Below, piece after piece: positions 42,806 to 51,717 of a DNA stretch of 64,000 nucleotides. The stretch spans positions 1 through 64,000 of the forward strand of contig CAYVBQ010000014.1 in assembly GCA_964449775.1 (NCBI GenBank), given 5' to 3'. The notes beneath the pieces were generated by a model. It did no database searches, was not told where the DNA came from, and worked only from the letters and a program-made list of their open reading frames with translations. The stretch is from Fen-1258 sp964449775 (GTDB lineage Bacteria; Bacteroidota; Ignavibacteria; Ignavibacteriales; Melioribacteraceae). Position 1 is the stretch's first letter. Each line of letters starts with the position of its first letter. A program made the position numbers and the translations under genes.

Positions 42806-45060
42806 TTATTTTACCAATAAAAATTTCTTTACTTCAACAAATTTACCGGCTTCTAATTTATAGAAATATGTACCGCTCGGTAAATTGCCTCCGTTAAATA
42901 AAACCTGATAATGCCCTGCTTCCTGGGAATCGTTAACAAGCTCTGCGGCGAGTTGAGCAAGCATATTATATACTCTCAGTTTTACATTTGATCTTTGCGG
43001 AATTGTATAACTGATCTTTGTAACCGGATTGAAAGGATTGGGATAATTTTGTTCCAACGCAAATGTAGTTACATCTTCAAAAACTGCTGTGACTTCATCT
43101 GAGTACTCGAACGCACCATCAAAGTCAATCTGTTTTAGACGGTACTTAAATTCCTTTCCGCCGAAAGGTTCATCTGTAAATGAATAATTCTTTGGAGAGT
43201 TGCTGTTTCCATTTCCTTGGACAAAACCAATCTTTGTCCAGCTGTTAGCATTTAGCTCTTGGCTTTTAGCTAATGGCTGACTGCTGACCGCTGTATTTCA
43301 AATCCATAGTTGTTCACCTCCGTTGCCGTCTGCCAGTTGAGTATTACTTTTTTACCAACAATGCTTCTTGTGAATGATGTGAGCTCGACTGGGAGAGGTG
43401 AATTGCTAGTTGAAGCAAAATAGAAAGTGCTGGTCAATCCAGTTTGATCGAGGCCAGTTCTGTTGACTTGCGGATCTGTCGTCGTTCCTCCAGGTGCTGC
43501 GTATGTGCCAGATGCAGATGCAGCCGCCCCTGAAATATTCAAATCTCCAACTGCGTTGATGCCCGGTAATCCTGTTCCTTGTATTCTTAAAGAGAGACCC
43601 GCACCAGCATCGGCAAAGCTATTCGCAGTCGCAACAGTCCAACTCGCGTTCGAGCGATTGACAAAAGTCTGAGAATTCTCTGAGAAAGAACCTGAGGTAA
43701 AGGGTTGGGTCGCCCCGCTTGCATCAGCGTACTGCACGCTAACTGTTCCACCCGTCGTTGGTGTTCCGCCAACCCAGACATTGCGGTTGTTCGAGGAAAC
43801 ACCAAAAGGGAATTGTCCGGCGGCAGTGCCAATCGTGATCGCAGAGGTTCCAAACCAACGCGTAAATGTTCCACTTCCAGTCAAAAAGCCTGCAGTGTAA
43901 GTTAGTGTGTTGCCTATTGAATTTATTGTGAGAGTCACTCCGGTGCTCGTAGCTGTTGCATTTGCAGAGAGAGTAATTGTGTTCGCCGTAAACGCTGTGA
44001 TAGTTGCGCCTGTCGGTATGTTGGTGCCCGTGATACTCATACCAACCACGACACCTGCAGTAGAACCTACAGAAGTGATTGATGTTGAGCTAATGGTCGT
44101 ATTACCTGTAGTAGTTATTGTTGTTCCTGAGAGTCCCAATGTAATCGTATTTCCGCCAAGTGCAATGTTGCCTTGCGTCATTGCAAGCGTCCCGCCAATT
44201 AAAAGATTTTTACCAAGGCTGATACCATTTGAATTGTTGACGGCGATCGTTGAGCTTGCATTGGTAGTGATTGTTCCAGCTCCGCTGATAGACTGTAACG
44301 CTGAACCATTAAGGCTAACCGTCCCAGCCGAAGCAGGTGTAAATGTAAGTGTTGCACCACTAGCTACAGAAAAATTACCTTTTACTGCATGACCAGGTGT
44401 CCCAGTAATGTTGCAATTAAATGTTACATTACTTCCTACAGAAAGATTCCCATTTATTATCAATGCACTGGCCCCCGTACCAGATTCTGTCCAACTTCCA
44501 GAAGTACTTTCAAATGATAAATTACCGTAAGTTCTACCTGACAATGAAATTGCAGGGGTTAGCGTTGATGAACCTCGATAAATAAAGGTACTATTAGCAT
44601 CTAATGTAGCCCTACCTAATGGTGTGGCAATTCCACTTGTTGTATTATGAATATAAGTACCTCCACTCCCCACAACCCAAGTACCTGTTGTTGTCCAAAT
44701 TCCGCCTTGATTTAACCAAGTTCCATTTATTGTTAAATCCGTACCAGTTCCATCTGCTAATGTACTTGTAATAGTTGATGCTACTGTAACTTGTCCTCCA
44801 GAATCAACCGTCACTTGATCATATGATAATCCTACTGCTGAGATTGTTACCGTATGACCATTTCGGATCGTAATAACTCCATCAGTATTTGTTGGGATTG
44901 CGGTAGCAGCAATCCAACTTAAACCATCATATTTTTCCCAAGTTGCATTTGCAATCCAGTTTCCTGAAGCTGCTGACCGATAATCGCCAGAGGCTTGTCC
45001 CCAACTCGCCACCGGTATTAAAAACAAAACGGCAATAAAAAGAAGTAAAGATTTTTTCAT
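42806..45060 (-). pseudogene. T9SS surface protein with a frameshift before the sorting domain
   Basis: The main frame (43270-45060, 596 residues) has a signal peptide (FLIPVASWGQ), a repetitive Thr/Ser/Gly-rich beta-solenoid-like region (ADGTGTDLTINGTWLNQ, GRATLDANSTFIYRG) and a linker ending PVELTSFTRSIVGKKVILNW, then stops. The next frame continues through PLAKSQELNANSWTKIGFVQ and ends in a complete T9SS domain (EQNYPNPFNPVTKISYTI ... VEVKKFLLVK, to 42806). A single-base shift near 43268 joins the two. The shift lies inside a quasi-repetitive stretch (TTAGCTCTTGGCTTTTAGC). It is likely a surface adhesin; the shift could also be a sequencing error. Confidence 0.75.
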
Positions 45061-45074
45061 AGCACCCTCATGCT

Positions 45075-45250
45075 CTAAAAATTTTTAATCGAAGAAGCAG
45101 CGAAAGAGAAGAGGAGTGTAATAAGAGAGGCTAAAAATAGAGCAACTCCAAAATAGATTTTTTCCAATTTCTTTCTTTCCTCGTTATACGAGAGTTGGTT
45201 TTCCTCATTTTCCGACATATAATCACCATCGGTAACATTCCACTGAACCT
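45075..45250 (-). pseudogene. C-terminal remnant of a small membrane protein
   Basis: The minus strand reads WNVTDGDYMSENEENQLSYN..., then KKLEKIYFGVALFLASLITL and FSFAASSIKNF and a stop at 45075-45077. This is a close copy of the last 55 residues of the protein at 46798-47229. The N-terminal part is missing and is replaced at 45248 by a composite palindromic repeat. Confidence 0.8.
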
Positions 45251-45336
45251 CCTCGCCGCAATCCGACCGAAGGCGGAGCGAGGTATCTTTTCATGCCCGA
45301 ATGTTTTTATCGGGCATCTACTAAAACCTTCGAGGT
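45248..45336. repeat. Composite palindromic repeat, uninterrupted copy
   Basis: Begins CCTCCTCGCCGCAATCCG, contains CCTCGC...GCGAGG around ACCGAAGGCGG, then GCCCGA...TCGGGC, and ends with AACCTTCGAGGTT. A second copy at 54270 onward is the same to the base for most of its length, except that it holds an extra 22-bp palindrome in the loop of the GCCCG hairpin. Confidence 0.85.
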
Positions 45337-45448
45337 TACTATGTTAAGGGCGGTTCTAAAAATATCAAAATCCTCTGCGGACTTTGCGCTTTCTTTGCGT
45401 TCTCTGCGTTAGATATTTACAAACGATAATTTTTAGAACCCTCCTTAA

Positions 45449-45898
45449 TTACAGCAAAGCAGCCTTGTCCAAAATTTTAGAGAGGGATTCGTTTTCTTTT
45501 GCATATTCCTTTAAGACCATTTTAACTGCCCGATCATTTTTTTGTAAAAGTTCAATAAGTTCTCTTAGTTCTTTAGTCTCTCTGGCAACCGGTGCAAGGG
45601 TGGTTCTTCTATCCCAAAGAATAAATCCAATAAGTATAAACATACCGCTAAATAAAATACCAAAACCCCAACGCATAAAACCTTGCAAGTCGTTTTTCAA
45701 TTCGTCAAAGCGTTTATCCATACGTGTCTCTAAAGCGTCGATGCGTTTGTTCATATCATCAAATCGCCTATCTAAGTTCTTCACCCCTTCTTCAACCCGT
45801 ATGAGCCGTTCTTCGTTGTTTGAGCTTGTTTGTCCCCACCCCACCCGTGTAAAAGCAATAAGCCAGAGAAGAGTAAAAAGAAGTAAATGTTTTTTCAT
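45449..45898 (-). CDS. Exported coiled-coil membrane protein
   Basis: The 149-residue product has a signal peptide (FTRVGWGQ), a heptad coiled-coil (ERLIRVEEGVKNLDRRFDDM and NKRIDALETRMDKRFDELK), a transmembrane helix (FGILFSGMFILIGFILW), and a charged C-terminal helix. The layout recalls small membrane-tethered coiled-coil proteins. An adjacent remnant of its N-terminus (MKKQLLLF, minus strand at 46762-46785) shows that a second copy existed next to the 46798-47229 gene. Function unknown. Confidence 0.65.
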   Translation of the reverse strand: MKKHLLLFTLLWLIAFTRVGWGQTSSNNEERLIRVEEGVKNLDRRFDDMNKRIDALETRMDKRFDELKNDLQGFMRWGFGILFSGMFILIGFILWDRRTTLAPVARETKELRELIELLQKNDRAVKMVLKEYAKENESLSKILDKAALL

Positions 45899-45912
45899 AA
45901 CGAACCTTATTC

Positions 45913-46003
45913 ATTAAAAATTTTTAATAGAAGAAGCAATAGAAGAAAAAAGTAAAATTATTAGAGAGATAAAAACTAAAACAACACCAAAGAAAATTTT
46001 GTA
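45913..46003 (-). pseudogene. Second C-terminal remnant of the small membrane protein
   Basis: Minus-strand translation KIFFGVVLVFISLIILLFSS then IASSIKNF and a stop matches the end of the protein at 46798-47229. Only about 28 residues remain; upstream the sequence becomes an unrelated dispersed repeat. It lies just upstream of the start of the coiled-coil gene at 45449-45898, the same arrangement as at 46.8 kb. Confidence 0.75.
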
Positions 46004-46177
46004 TTACAAATGAGTCTCCTCTAAAAAGGTATTTATGCCAAAAATAAGTTCTGAAATTTTACCATATTCCAACATAAAAATTATAAAATAGACCTTTTTA
46101 GATACGCCTCATAAATACTTTTGCGTTAAGAAATTATTCAAAGGATGCTTCGCATAAAGTTTAAAAATTTTATTAGT

Positions 46178-46696
46178 TTACTCTTTCGCCTCAAGCGCGC
46201 CAATCCGTTTCTCATGTCCCTCAACCATGGTGCGTATCGTGGTAATTTCGTCAACGCGCTGTTCGCAATCTTTTAGATGTTCTTCATTGTCGGTTATTCT
46301 GCCTGTGAGCCCTTCTATCATTTTCACAATGCCGTTGAAATACCGGTCCATTTTCTTGCCTTGCTCATCAACGGATTTCTGCACACCGTCAATCTTTGTA
46401 TCAAGCTGCGTAAAGCGGCTGTCGGTGTAGTCTTTCATTGATTGAACAGCCATGTCAACCTTTGCCTCAATCTTAGCATCAAGGCGCTTCTCGACACCGT
46501 CAATCTTTGCATCAAGCCGCTTCTCGACACCGTCAATCTTTGCATCAAGCCGCTTCTCGACACCGTCAATCTTTGCATCAAGGCGCTTCTCGACACCGTC
46601 AATCTTTGCATCAAGGTGTTGTTCAAACGCTAAGATTTCTTCTTTCAGAATTTCTCTTGTAGCGTACTCCGGTGCCGTTGTCTTTTTCTTCGTCAT
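46178..46696 (-). CDS. Coiled-coil protein with 11-residue tandem repeats
   Basis: The start is chosen at 46696 (MTKKKTTAPEYATREILKEE). The 172-residue protein is almost entirely coiled-coil; its centre contains four nearly identical 11-residue units (KIDGVEKRLDA), encoded by 33-bp DNA repeats at about 46484-46616. Eleven-residue periodicity suggests a right-handed or straight coiled-coil rather than a classic heptad one. Later parts (FTQLDTKIDGVQKSVDEQGK) are diverged units. There is no signal peptide. The array length probably changes by slippage. The open frame upstream of 46696 is fused to remnants of a neighbouring gene. Confidence 0.7.
   Translation of the reverse strand: MTKKKTTAPEYATREILKEEILAFEQHLDAKIDGVEKRLDAKIDGVEKRLDAKIDGVEKRLDAKIDGVEKRLDAKIEAKVDMAVQSMKDYTDSRFTQLDTKIDGVQKSVDEQGKKMDRYFNGIVKMIEGLTGRITDNEEHLKDCEQRVDEITTIRTMVEGHEKRIGALEAKE
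46484..46616. repeat. 33-bp in-frame tandem repeats
   Basis: Four consecutive units beginning CTTCTCGACACCGTCAATCT, 33 bp each and 94-100% identical, inside the coiled-coil gene. Low divergence between units at silent sites implies recent expansion or gene conversion. Confidence 0.9.
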
Positions 46697-46797
46697 ATTT
46701 TTCTTTCCTGCTGATTTAGAAAACAGACGAGGTGATTGATGGCTCTCCCCGCTTGCGTAAAAAGAAGTAACTGTTTTTTCATAACGAACCTTATTCA

Positions 46798-47229
46798 TTA
46801 AAAATTTTTAATGGAAGAAGCAATAGAAGAAAAAAGTAATGTTATTAGAGAAGCAAAAACTAATGCAACTCCAAAATAAATTTTCTCCAACCTCTTTCTA
46901 CCCTCAATAGAGTAGACCTGGCTTTCTTCATTTTCTGTCATTTCATACATATAATCACCATCGGTAACATTCCAATCAACCGGTTTTGGCAAAGAATGCT
47001 TATCAATTTTTTCTTTGTTAAGTCTAATTAAATCGAGCTTCTTAAATTTATGATCTGCGCCAATAGAAGAATGGCTTGACCACCAATTGCGCGGCAACTC
47101 AAGTAAAGCTCTAATGGGTCTTTCTATTTCAGAGAAAAGATCTTTCGGCGGTTGTTCGTCAATTTCAAAATCTTCATTGAAGTTTGTTTCAGCGGAAAGC
47201 CGCTCAACTTTTTGGATTGCTTTAGTCAT
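46798..47229 (-). CDS. Small C-terminally anchored membrane protein
   Basis: The start at 47229 (MTKAIQKVERLSAETNFNEDF) is preferred over the longer frame to 47337. The 143-residue product has an acidic N-terminus, a Trp-containing middle (LPRNWWSSHSSIGADHKFKK) and a C-terminal transmembrane helix (KIYFGVALVFASLITLLFSS) with a short tail. It is the intact member of a family with two remnants at 45075-45250 and 45913-46003. It sits directly upstream of the coiled-coil gene, and the repeated neighbourhood suggests that the families duplicate as a pair. Function unknown. Confidence 0.65.
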   Translation of the reverse strand: MTKAIQKVERLSAETNFNEDFEIDEQPPKDLFSEIERPIRALLELPRNWWSSHSSIGADHKFKKLDLIRLNKEKIDKHSLPKPVDWNVTDGDYMYEMTENEESQVYSIEGRKRLEKIYFGVALVFASLITLLFSSIASSIKNF

Positions 47230-47337
47230 TAATAACCTCAAACTGCAAAAGAATCTATTACAAAAAATTTCTTTCTTGCTAAAGTTTGTTCCGGTGGGTT
47301 TTGGATATACAAAAGTAGTAATTCTATTAACTTTCAC

Positions 47338-47818
47338 AAGTTATTTTTTTATAAATAGTAAATTTATTTTACTTAATTGGAGCATCTATCCGTATTTTAT
47401 TTTCCGTGTTTCAGAAGAAAAAGTAATCTCATCATTTTGAATTAAGAATTAGATTGCCTGCCTGGCGGCAGACAGGCTTCGGCAAAATGCGCCTCGCAAT
47501 GACTGCTGCGTGTCATTACGAGGAGCGCCCGCCTTGAACGACGAAGTCGGGCGGGAAGCGACGAAGTAATCTCATCATTTTGAATTAAGAATTCATGTTA
47601 CGCAGAAAGGAAAGATTCGCCACGAAGACTCTAAGGCACAAAGGTTTCACCAAGAAAAACATAAACTTTGTGAAGATTTTGTGTCTTTGTGCCTTAGTGG
47701 CTAAGTTTTTTCATGTGGACTGCGTAACGTGAATTAAGAATTCGATTGCCTGCCTGGTGGCAGACAGGCTTCGGCAAAATACGCCTCGCAATGACAACGA
47801 TTGATATGTGTGAATCAA
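47338..47818. repeat. Gene-free region with dispersed repeats
   Basis: Two copies of a unit AGATTG...CTTCGGCAAAATGCGCC, each holding a palindromic insert (TGCCTGGCGGCAGACA at about 47456 and TGCCTGGTGGCAGACA at about 47750) after AGATTG. Between them a reverse unit GAGGAGCG...AAGCGACGAAG is split by CCCGCCTTG...CGGGCGGG at about 47528-47555. A long inverted repeat (CTAAGGCACAAAG/CTTTGTGCCTTAG) lies at 47630-47700. Confidence 0.8.
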
Positions 47819-48112
47819 CTATGATTGGAAAACAGTATTAAAAATTGCTTCGGGATAATTAGCTGCTACATTCAACAATACTTTAGCAGGTCCATCAGGT
47901 TTACGACGCCCTTGTTCCCAATTCTGTAGAGTTGATACGCTTATTCCGAGTAATTTCGCAAACTTGTTTTGAGATAATCCCAAGTGTTCTCTTATCATTT
48001 TAGGATCGGGATTATCAAAACTAAATTCACGACCCGGTTTTTTTTTACCTTTTAATATTTTTCCGCCTTCTTTTATACTTTTTTGTAACTCATAAAATAA
48101 TTCGTTTTTCAT
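47819..48112 (-). CDS. higA: HigA-like antitoxin (XRE helix-turn-helix)
   Basis: The 97-residue protein has a Cro/C1-type helix-turn-helix in its C-terminal half (IREHLGLSQNKFAKLLGISVSTLQNWEQGRRKPDGPAKVLL) and a basic N-terminal part (GGKILKGKKKPGREF). It overlaps the toxin gene by four bases (ATGA-type), the toxin being upstream, the order typical of higBA. It should bind the toxin and repress the operon. Confidence 0.88.
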   Translation of the reverse strand: MKNELFYELQKSIKEGGKILKGKKKPGREFSFDNPDPKMIREHLGLSQNKFAKLLGISVSTLQNWEQGRRKPDGPAKVLLNVAANYPEAIFNTVFQS

Positions 48113-48426
48113 TTGAACTCCTTTTCAATAAGAGATTTTAATATTTTCAATTGTTCGTTTGATAAATCATCTTGTTCATTTTTTGAATAAATTAAAAGCA
48201 TCAAGATTATTTCTTTTGTTTTAGCCCAATAGTATATAATTCTAACACCTCCACCTTTACCTTTACCGGAAATAGACCATCTGATTTCTCTCAATCCTCC
48301 ACTCCCACTGATTATTTTCCCTTTTTCTGGATTCAGTATTATCTCATTTTGTAGTCTACGATAATCTTCATCAGGAAGAAGAGTTTTCAATCTTTTTGTA
48401 AAAACGGAAGTTTCTATAATTTTCAT
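48109..48426 (-). CDS. higB: HigB/RelE-like toxin
   Basis: The 105-residue protein matches the RelE/HigB2 pattern: MKIIETSVFTKRLKTLLPDEDYRRLQ, a central GLREIRWSISGKGKGGGVRIIYYW, and LMLLIYSKNEQDDLS near the C-terminus. Such toxins cut mRNA on ribosomes. It is the first gene of a two-gene operon with the antitoxin. Both genes look intact. The flanks are rich in dispersed repeats, fitting an accessory locus. Confidence 0.88.
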   Translation of the reverse strand: MKIIETSVFTKRLKTLLPDEDYRRLQNEIILNPEKGKIISGSGGLREIRWSISGKGKGGGVRIIYYWAKTKEIILMLLIYSKNEQDDLSNEQLKILKSLIEKEFK

Positions 48427-48854
48427 AAGCGAATATACGTCATTGGACGATACACGTCAACCTTTTTTTTAACATACATAACTAACAGTTGTCATGCCCG
48501 CTAAAGCCGGCTGAGTCTATTGCAGAACTCGAATATGTCATTCTGGAGCGAGTCTACGAGCGAAGAATCTCACACTTAAATTTAGAATTAGTGCAATTAT
48601 TAGCATAGAGATTCTTCATTCCTCCGGCTAATGCCGGATTCATTCAGAATGACAAGTTGTGCAACAGACTTGACAGACAGGCAATCTAGATTTTGACTGA
48701 AGAACAAACTTTAGATTGCCTGCCTGGCGGCAGACAGGCTTCGGCAAAATGCGCCTCGCAATGACTGATATAAAAAATTTACAGAAATCTCTTTCAGCTC
48801 GTAGGGAACAAATTCTTACACTTATCTGTTAGTACATAAAACGAAAGCACACAA
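48427..48854. repeat. Gene-free region with dispersed repeats
   Basis: Contains a long inverted arrangement GTCATTCTGGAGCGAG...GATTCTTCATTCC with TCCGGCTAATGCCGGA inserted (about 48632-48647) and another copy of the AGATTG...GCGCCTCGCAATGAC unit with its palindromic insert (about 48712-48765). No gene is seen. Confidence 0.75.
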
Positions 48855-49487
48855 ATGAAGAACAAATTTGTTTTGTTGTTTTTACTTGCAGTTATAAGCT
48901 GTTCCAACAACGCCAAAACCAGACTTGAGGAAGCTATGAATGATTCATCCAAATATGAAGTTGCAACATTTGCCGCGGGATGTTTCTGGTGCACAGAAGC
49001 GGTATTTCAAAGACTAAAAGGAGTTGTAAAAATTGAGAGTGGTTACAGCGGCGGCTCTGTTCCAAATCCAACTTACGAAGCTGTCTGTACCGGACAAACC
49101 GGACACGCAGAATGTACGCAGATAACTTACGATCCAAAAATAATTTCTTATCCACAACTTCTTGAGGTGTTTTGGAAAACTCACGACCCGACTACATTAA
49201 ACCGTCAAGGTAACGATTCCGGCACACAATACCGTTCAGCAATTTTCTATCACAACGATGAACAAAAACAGCTTGCGGAAAAATACAAACGTGAGCTTGA
49301 CGCGGCAAAGATTTGGGAAGATCAAATAGTAACGGAAATAAGTGAGTTGAAGAAATTTTACAAAGCGGAAGATTATCATCAGAACTATTACAACCAGAAT
49401 GGAAATCAGCCCTATTGCAGTTTTGTAATTACGCCGAAGGTAGAAAAGTTTAAAAAAATATTTGCGGATAAGCTAAAGAAAGAATAG
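48855..49487 (+). CDS. msrA: Peptide methionine sulfoxide reductase MsrA, lipoprotein form
   Basis: The 210-residue protein has a lipoprotein-like signal (LLAVISCSNN, Cys16) and a complete MsrA domain with the catalytic Cys43 in AAGCFWCTEAVF, followed by ESGYSGGSVPNPTYEAVCTG and FWKTHDPTTLNRQGNDSGTQYRSAIFY. It repairs oxidised methionines (S form) in periplasmic or surface proteins, as the signal implies. The C-terminal part includes an HQNYYNQNGNQPYC segment with a possible resolving Cys. Monocistronic. Confidence 0.95.
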   Translation: MKNKFVLLFLLAVISCSNNAKTRLEEAMNDSSKYEVATFAAGCFWCTEAVFQRLKGVVKIESGYSGGSVPNPTYEAVCTGQTGHAECTQITYDPKIISYPQLLEVFWKTHDPTTLNRQGNDSGTQYRSAIFYHNDEQKQLAEKYKRELDAAKIWEDQIVTEISELKKFYKAEDYHQNYYNQNGNQPYCSFVITPKVEKFKKIFADKLKKE

Positions 49488-49546
49488 AACAAAGATAAAA
49501 TCTGATTCGGCAGATTTACACTAATGAATCCGTGTATATCCGTTTA

Positions 49547-49605
49547 CCCCGTGGAATAGCATTTGTATTTTTGAAACAATTTGATTCTTAATTTATTCCA
49601 CGGGG
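49547..49605. repeat. 59-bp inverted-repeat element, copy 2
   Basis: Bounded by CCCCGTGGAATA and TATTCCACGGGG, a perfect terminal inverted repeat of 12 bp; the interior differs from the copy at 39455-39513 by one base. It lies just downstream of msrA and is convergent to the peptidase. Confidence 0.85.
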
Positions 49606-49636
49606 TGGATCCGCGTAATCCGTTTTCTATAAAATT

Positions 49637-51001
49637 TTATCTTACCGGCACAGGCCAGACCGGAAGACTCTCGTGCCCTTCTTCATCAACTGATTGCACT
49701 GCAAAGAAGTAATTATCTTTTGAGTAAGGCAAAGTAATTTCGGTTTTATCGGTAAAGAATTTTTTCTCCCAGAGCGGCTGATAAGTCTCGCGCATCATTA
49801 CAAAATAACCGCGTGGGGTTTTGCCTTGCGGAGCTTTCCATTTTAATTCTGATGAATTTGTCATTCCGCTTACCACAACACCTACACTCTGCGGCGCGGC
49901 AGGAGCTAACGCCAGGTTTGAGAGAACTGCAAGATTCACACAAGTAATTTTTCTCGCATACTCATAATCTACAAATTCGGGTAAGTCGCCAAATTTAAAT
50001 CCATTCTCTTCGCGGACGTTCTGGTGCTGATAATCATAATTTTCATTCATCTCACAGAAACGGACAGCTGTAAATCCTTGGCGGTTAAATGGCGTATGGT
50101 CGCCGCCGCGCAAAAATCTATCATTGCGGTAGAGAAGTTTTACTTCCAGCTGATCAACGTACCGTTCACCAACTTCTTTAATATAACGCGCAAGTTGTCT
50201 GGATTTACCATCATTCTCACCGTTTGTTGATTGCCTAATATTTTTCATCTCATCGGTTTCCAATAATGGAATACCTTCACTGAACAAACGGACTTGCATA
50301 TTGTTTTTTAGATTAGTCTCGCTTGAATAGCTGTTGCCAATCATATCATTATTAAGCATTGCAACAACTTCCCAATTTTGCTCTTTAGCTTTTTTAGCCA
50401 GAAATGTTGAACCGTTTAATCCTTGCTCTTCACCCGAGAATGCGACAAATATTATTGTTGCGGGAAATTTTTGTTTACTCATCACACGGGCTAACTCTAA
50501 AACAGCGGCAACACCGGAGGCATCATCATTCGCGCCCGGAGCGGTTCCAACAGAATCGTTCGCTTCACTGTTGCGCGAATCGAGATGTCCTCCAACAATA
50601 AAAACTCTTTTGTCATTCGGATCAGTCCCTTTAAGTGTTGCCATAACGTTCGTCAATAAAACTTTTCTTGTAATTCTTTTTCCATCGGGTTCCAGGTAAA
50701 CAGAATCTAGTTTTACTTCCAATCTACCGTTGGATTCTTTGCCAAATTTTTCAAATTCATTCTTTACCCAATTGCACGCGGCTCCTATTCCTTTTTCTTT
50801 GTCACTCCTCGTACTAAAAGTATGCCGCGTATCAAAGCTCACCATCTTGCGGATATTGTTTTCAAGATTTGAAGAAGAAATTTGTTCTATCATTTCAAAG
50901 ATTGTCGCATCACGCTGAATTGTTGATGTCTGAGCATAATTTGTTGCAAGACAGACGTATAAGAAGATATTTGCGAGAAGCCATTTATTAAAGCGCTTCA
51001 T
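49637..51001 (-). CDS. Exported M28-family zinc aminopeptidase
   Basis: The 454-residue protein has a signal peptide (FLYVCLATNYAQT) and an M28 peptidase domain. Zinc-binding and catalytic motifs are visible: VGGHLDSRN (His, Asp), GANDDASGVAAVLELA (Asp), and FVAFSGEEQGLNGS (Glu-Glu). A further His occurs in GGDHTPFNRQGF. A fibronectin-III-like C-terminal domain follows (about 365-454; SSELKWKAPQGKTPRGYFVMM). It probably acts in the periplasm or outside the cell. It stands alone, convergent with msrA. Confidence 0.92.
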   Translation of the reverse strand: MKRFNKWLLANIFLYVCLATNYAQTSTIQRDATIFEMIEQISSSNLENNIRKMVSFDTRHTFSTRSDKEKGIGAACNWVKNEFEKFGKESNGRLEVKLDSVYLEPDGKRITRKVLLTNVMATLKGTDPNDKRVFIVGGHLDSRNSEANDSVGTAPGANDDASGVAAVLELARVMSKQKFPATIIFVAFSGEEQGLNGSTFLAKKAKEQNWEVVAMLNNDMIGNSYSSETNLKNNMQVRLFSEGIPLLETDEMKNIRQSTNGENDGKSRQLARYIKEVGERYVDQLEVKLLYRNDRFLRGGDHTPFNRQGFTAVRFCEMNENYDYQHQNVREENGFKFGDLPEFVDYEYARKITCVNLAVLSNLALAPAAPQSVGVVVSGMTNSSELKWKAPQGKTPRGYFVMMRETYQPLWEKKFFTDKTEITLPYSKDNYFFAVQSVDEEGHESLPVWPVPVR

Positions 51002-51239
51002 TTTCTCTCCATAGTTTTTTTAAAAAGTGATCAATAAAATTTAGTTACAAAATACACCAATTTTGTTTTGAAGGAAAGATGAATAGTTGATTTTTTAATT
51101 ACTGCTTCAAAATAATTTTTGAGTCATTTCTGAAATCAGACTATTTTGATTATCAGAAATTTATCCCCGCATAAAAAAAACCTTACACTGTTATTAGAGA
51201 TGCCCTTAGTTAGGAACTTAGTATTTGGTGAGACAAAAA

Positions 51240-51268
51240 AAGCCCCGATCATAATCGGGGGCTTTTTG
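51240..51268 (-). terminator. Rho-independent terminator after the cold-shock gene
   Basis: On the minus strand, AAAGCCCCCGATTATGATCG continues into GGGGCTTTTTTT: a stem of about nine GC-rich pairs and a T run, 27 bases after the stop codon. Confidence 0.85.
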
Positions 51269-51294
51269 TTAAGAAGAAAATTTCTATCGGATAA

Positions 51295-51507
51295 CTAGTC
51301 GATAACTTTTACTTCCTGTGCTTGCGGACCTTTTTGACCTTGGGTAACGGTGAATTCAACTTTTTGACCTTCTTGAAGTGAACGGTATCCGTCACTAACA
51401 ATAGCCTGGAAATGAACAAATACATCATCTCCGCCTTCGCGAGAAATGAATCCGAATCCTTTTGAGCTATTGAACCATTTTACGGTTCCAATTACTTTTT
51501 CTGACAT
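51295..51507 (-). CDS. csp: Cold-shock protein (CspA family)
   Basis: The 70-residue protein is a single cold-shock domain with both RNA-binding motifs intact: KWFNSSKGFGFISREGG (RNP1 KGFGFI) and DVFVHFQAI (RNP2). It binds single-stranded RNA and acts as an RNA chaperone. It is monocistronic with its own terminator. The leader between the tRNA and the start is about 130 bases and could contain the usual cold-responsive element, but none is recognisable by eye. Confidence 0.96.
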   Translation of the reverse strand: MSEKVIGTVKWFNSSKGFGFISREGGDDVFVHFQAIVSDGYRSLQEGQKVEFTVTQGQKGPQAQEVKVID

Positions 51508-51645
51508 CTTGAAGATGCTCCTGAAAAAATGATAAAAATAAATTAGTTAAACAGAGCATCTGAAGATTTTTGGTAATTATTCAATCATCAAAATGAAAAT
51601 TGCTCTTTAGATAAAAGGAACTCGAACAATTTCAGAGCCCCTTAG

Positions 51646-51717
51646 CTCCGCGGGCAAGGCTCGAACTTGCAACCCTGCGGTTAACAGCCGCATGCTCTAC
51701 CATTGAGCTACCGCGGA
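51646..51717 (-). tRNA. tRNA-Asn (GTT anticodon)
   Basis: The minus strand folds into a cloverleaf: acceptor TCCGCGG / CCGCGGA, D-arm region GTAGCTCAATGGTAGAGC, anticodon loop CTGTTAA with GTT at 51685-51683, and T-loop GTTCGAGCC. Length 72 bases, discriminator base G; CCA is not encoded. Confidence 0.95.

Noticed and set aside
42579..42863. Open frames crossing the N gap at 42.7 kb
   Set aside because: They contain unknown residues from the gap, and their ends are antisense to the T9SS domain or repeat sequence.
43907..44392. A 161-codon hydrophobic open frame on the plus strand
   Set aside because: It is antisense to the Thr/Ser/Gly-rich solenoid gene; Thr/Ser-rich codons read backwards give Val/Ala-rich frames.
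46442..46739. Repetitive open frames antisense to the coiled-coil gene
   Set aside because: 33-bp repeats keep all frames open; only the minus-strand frame has a good start, a coiled-coil pattern and related neighbours.
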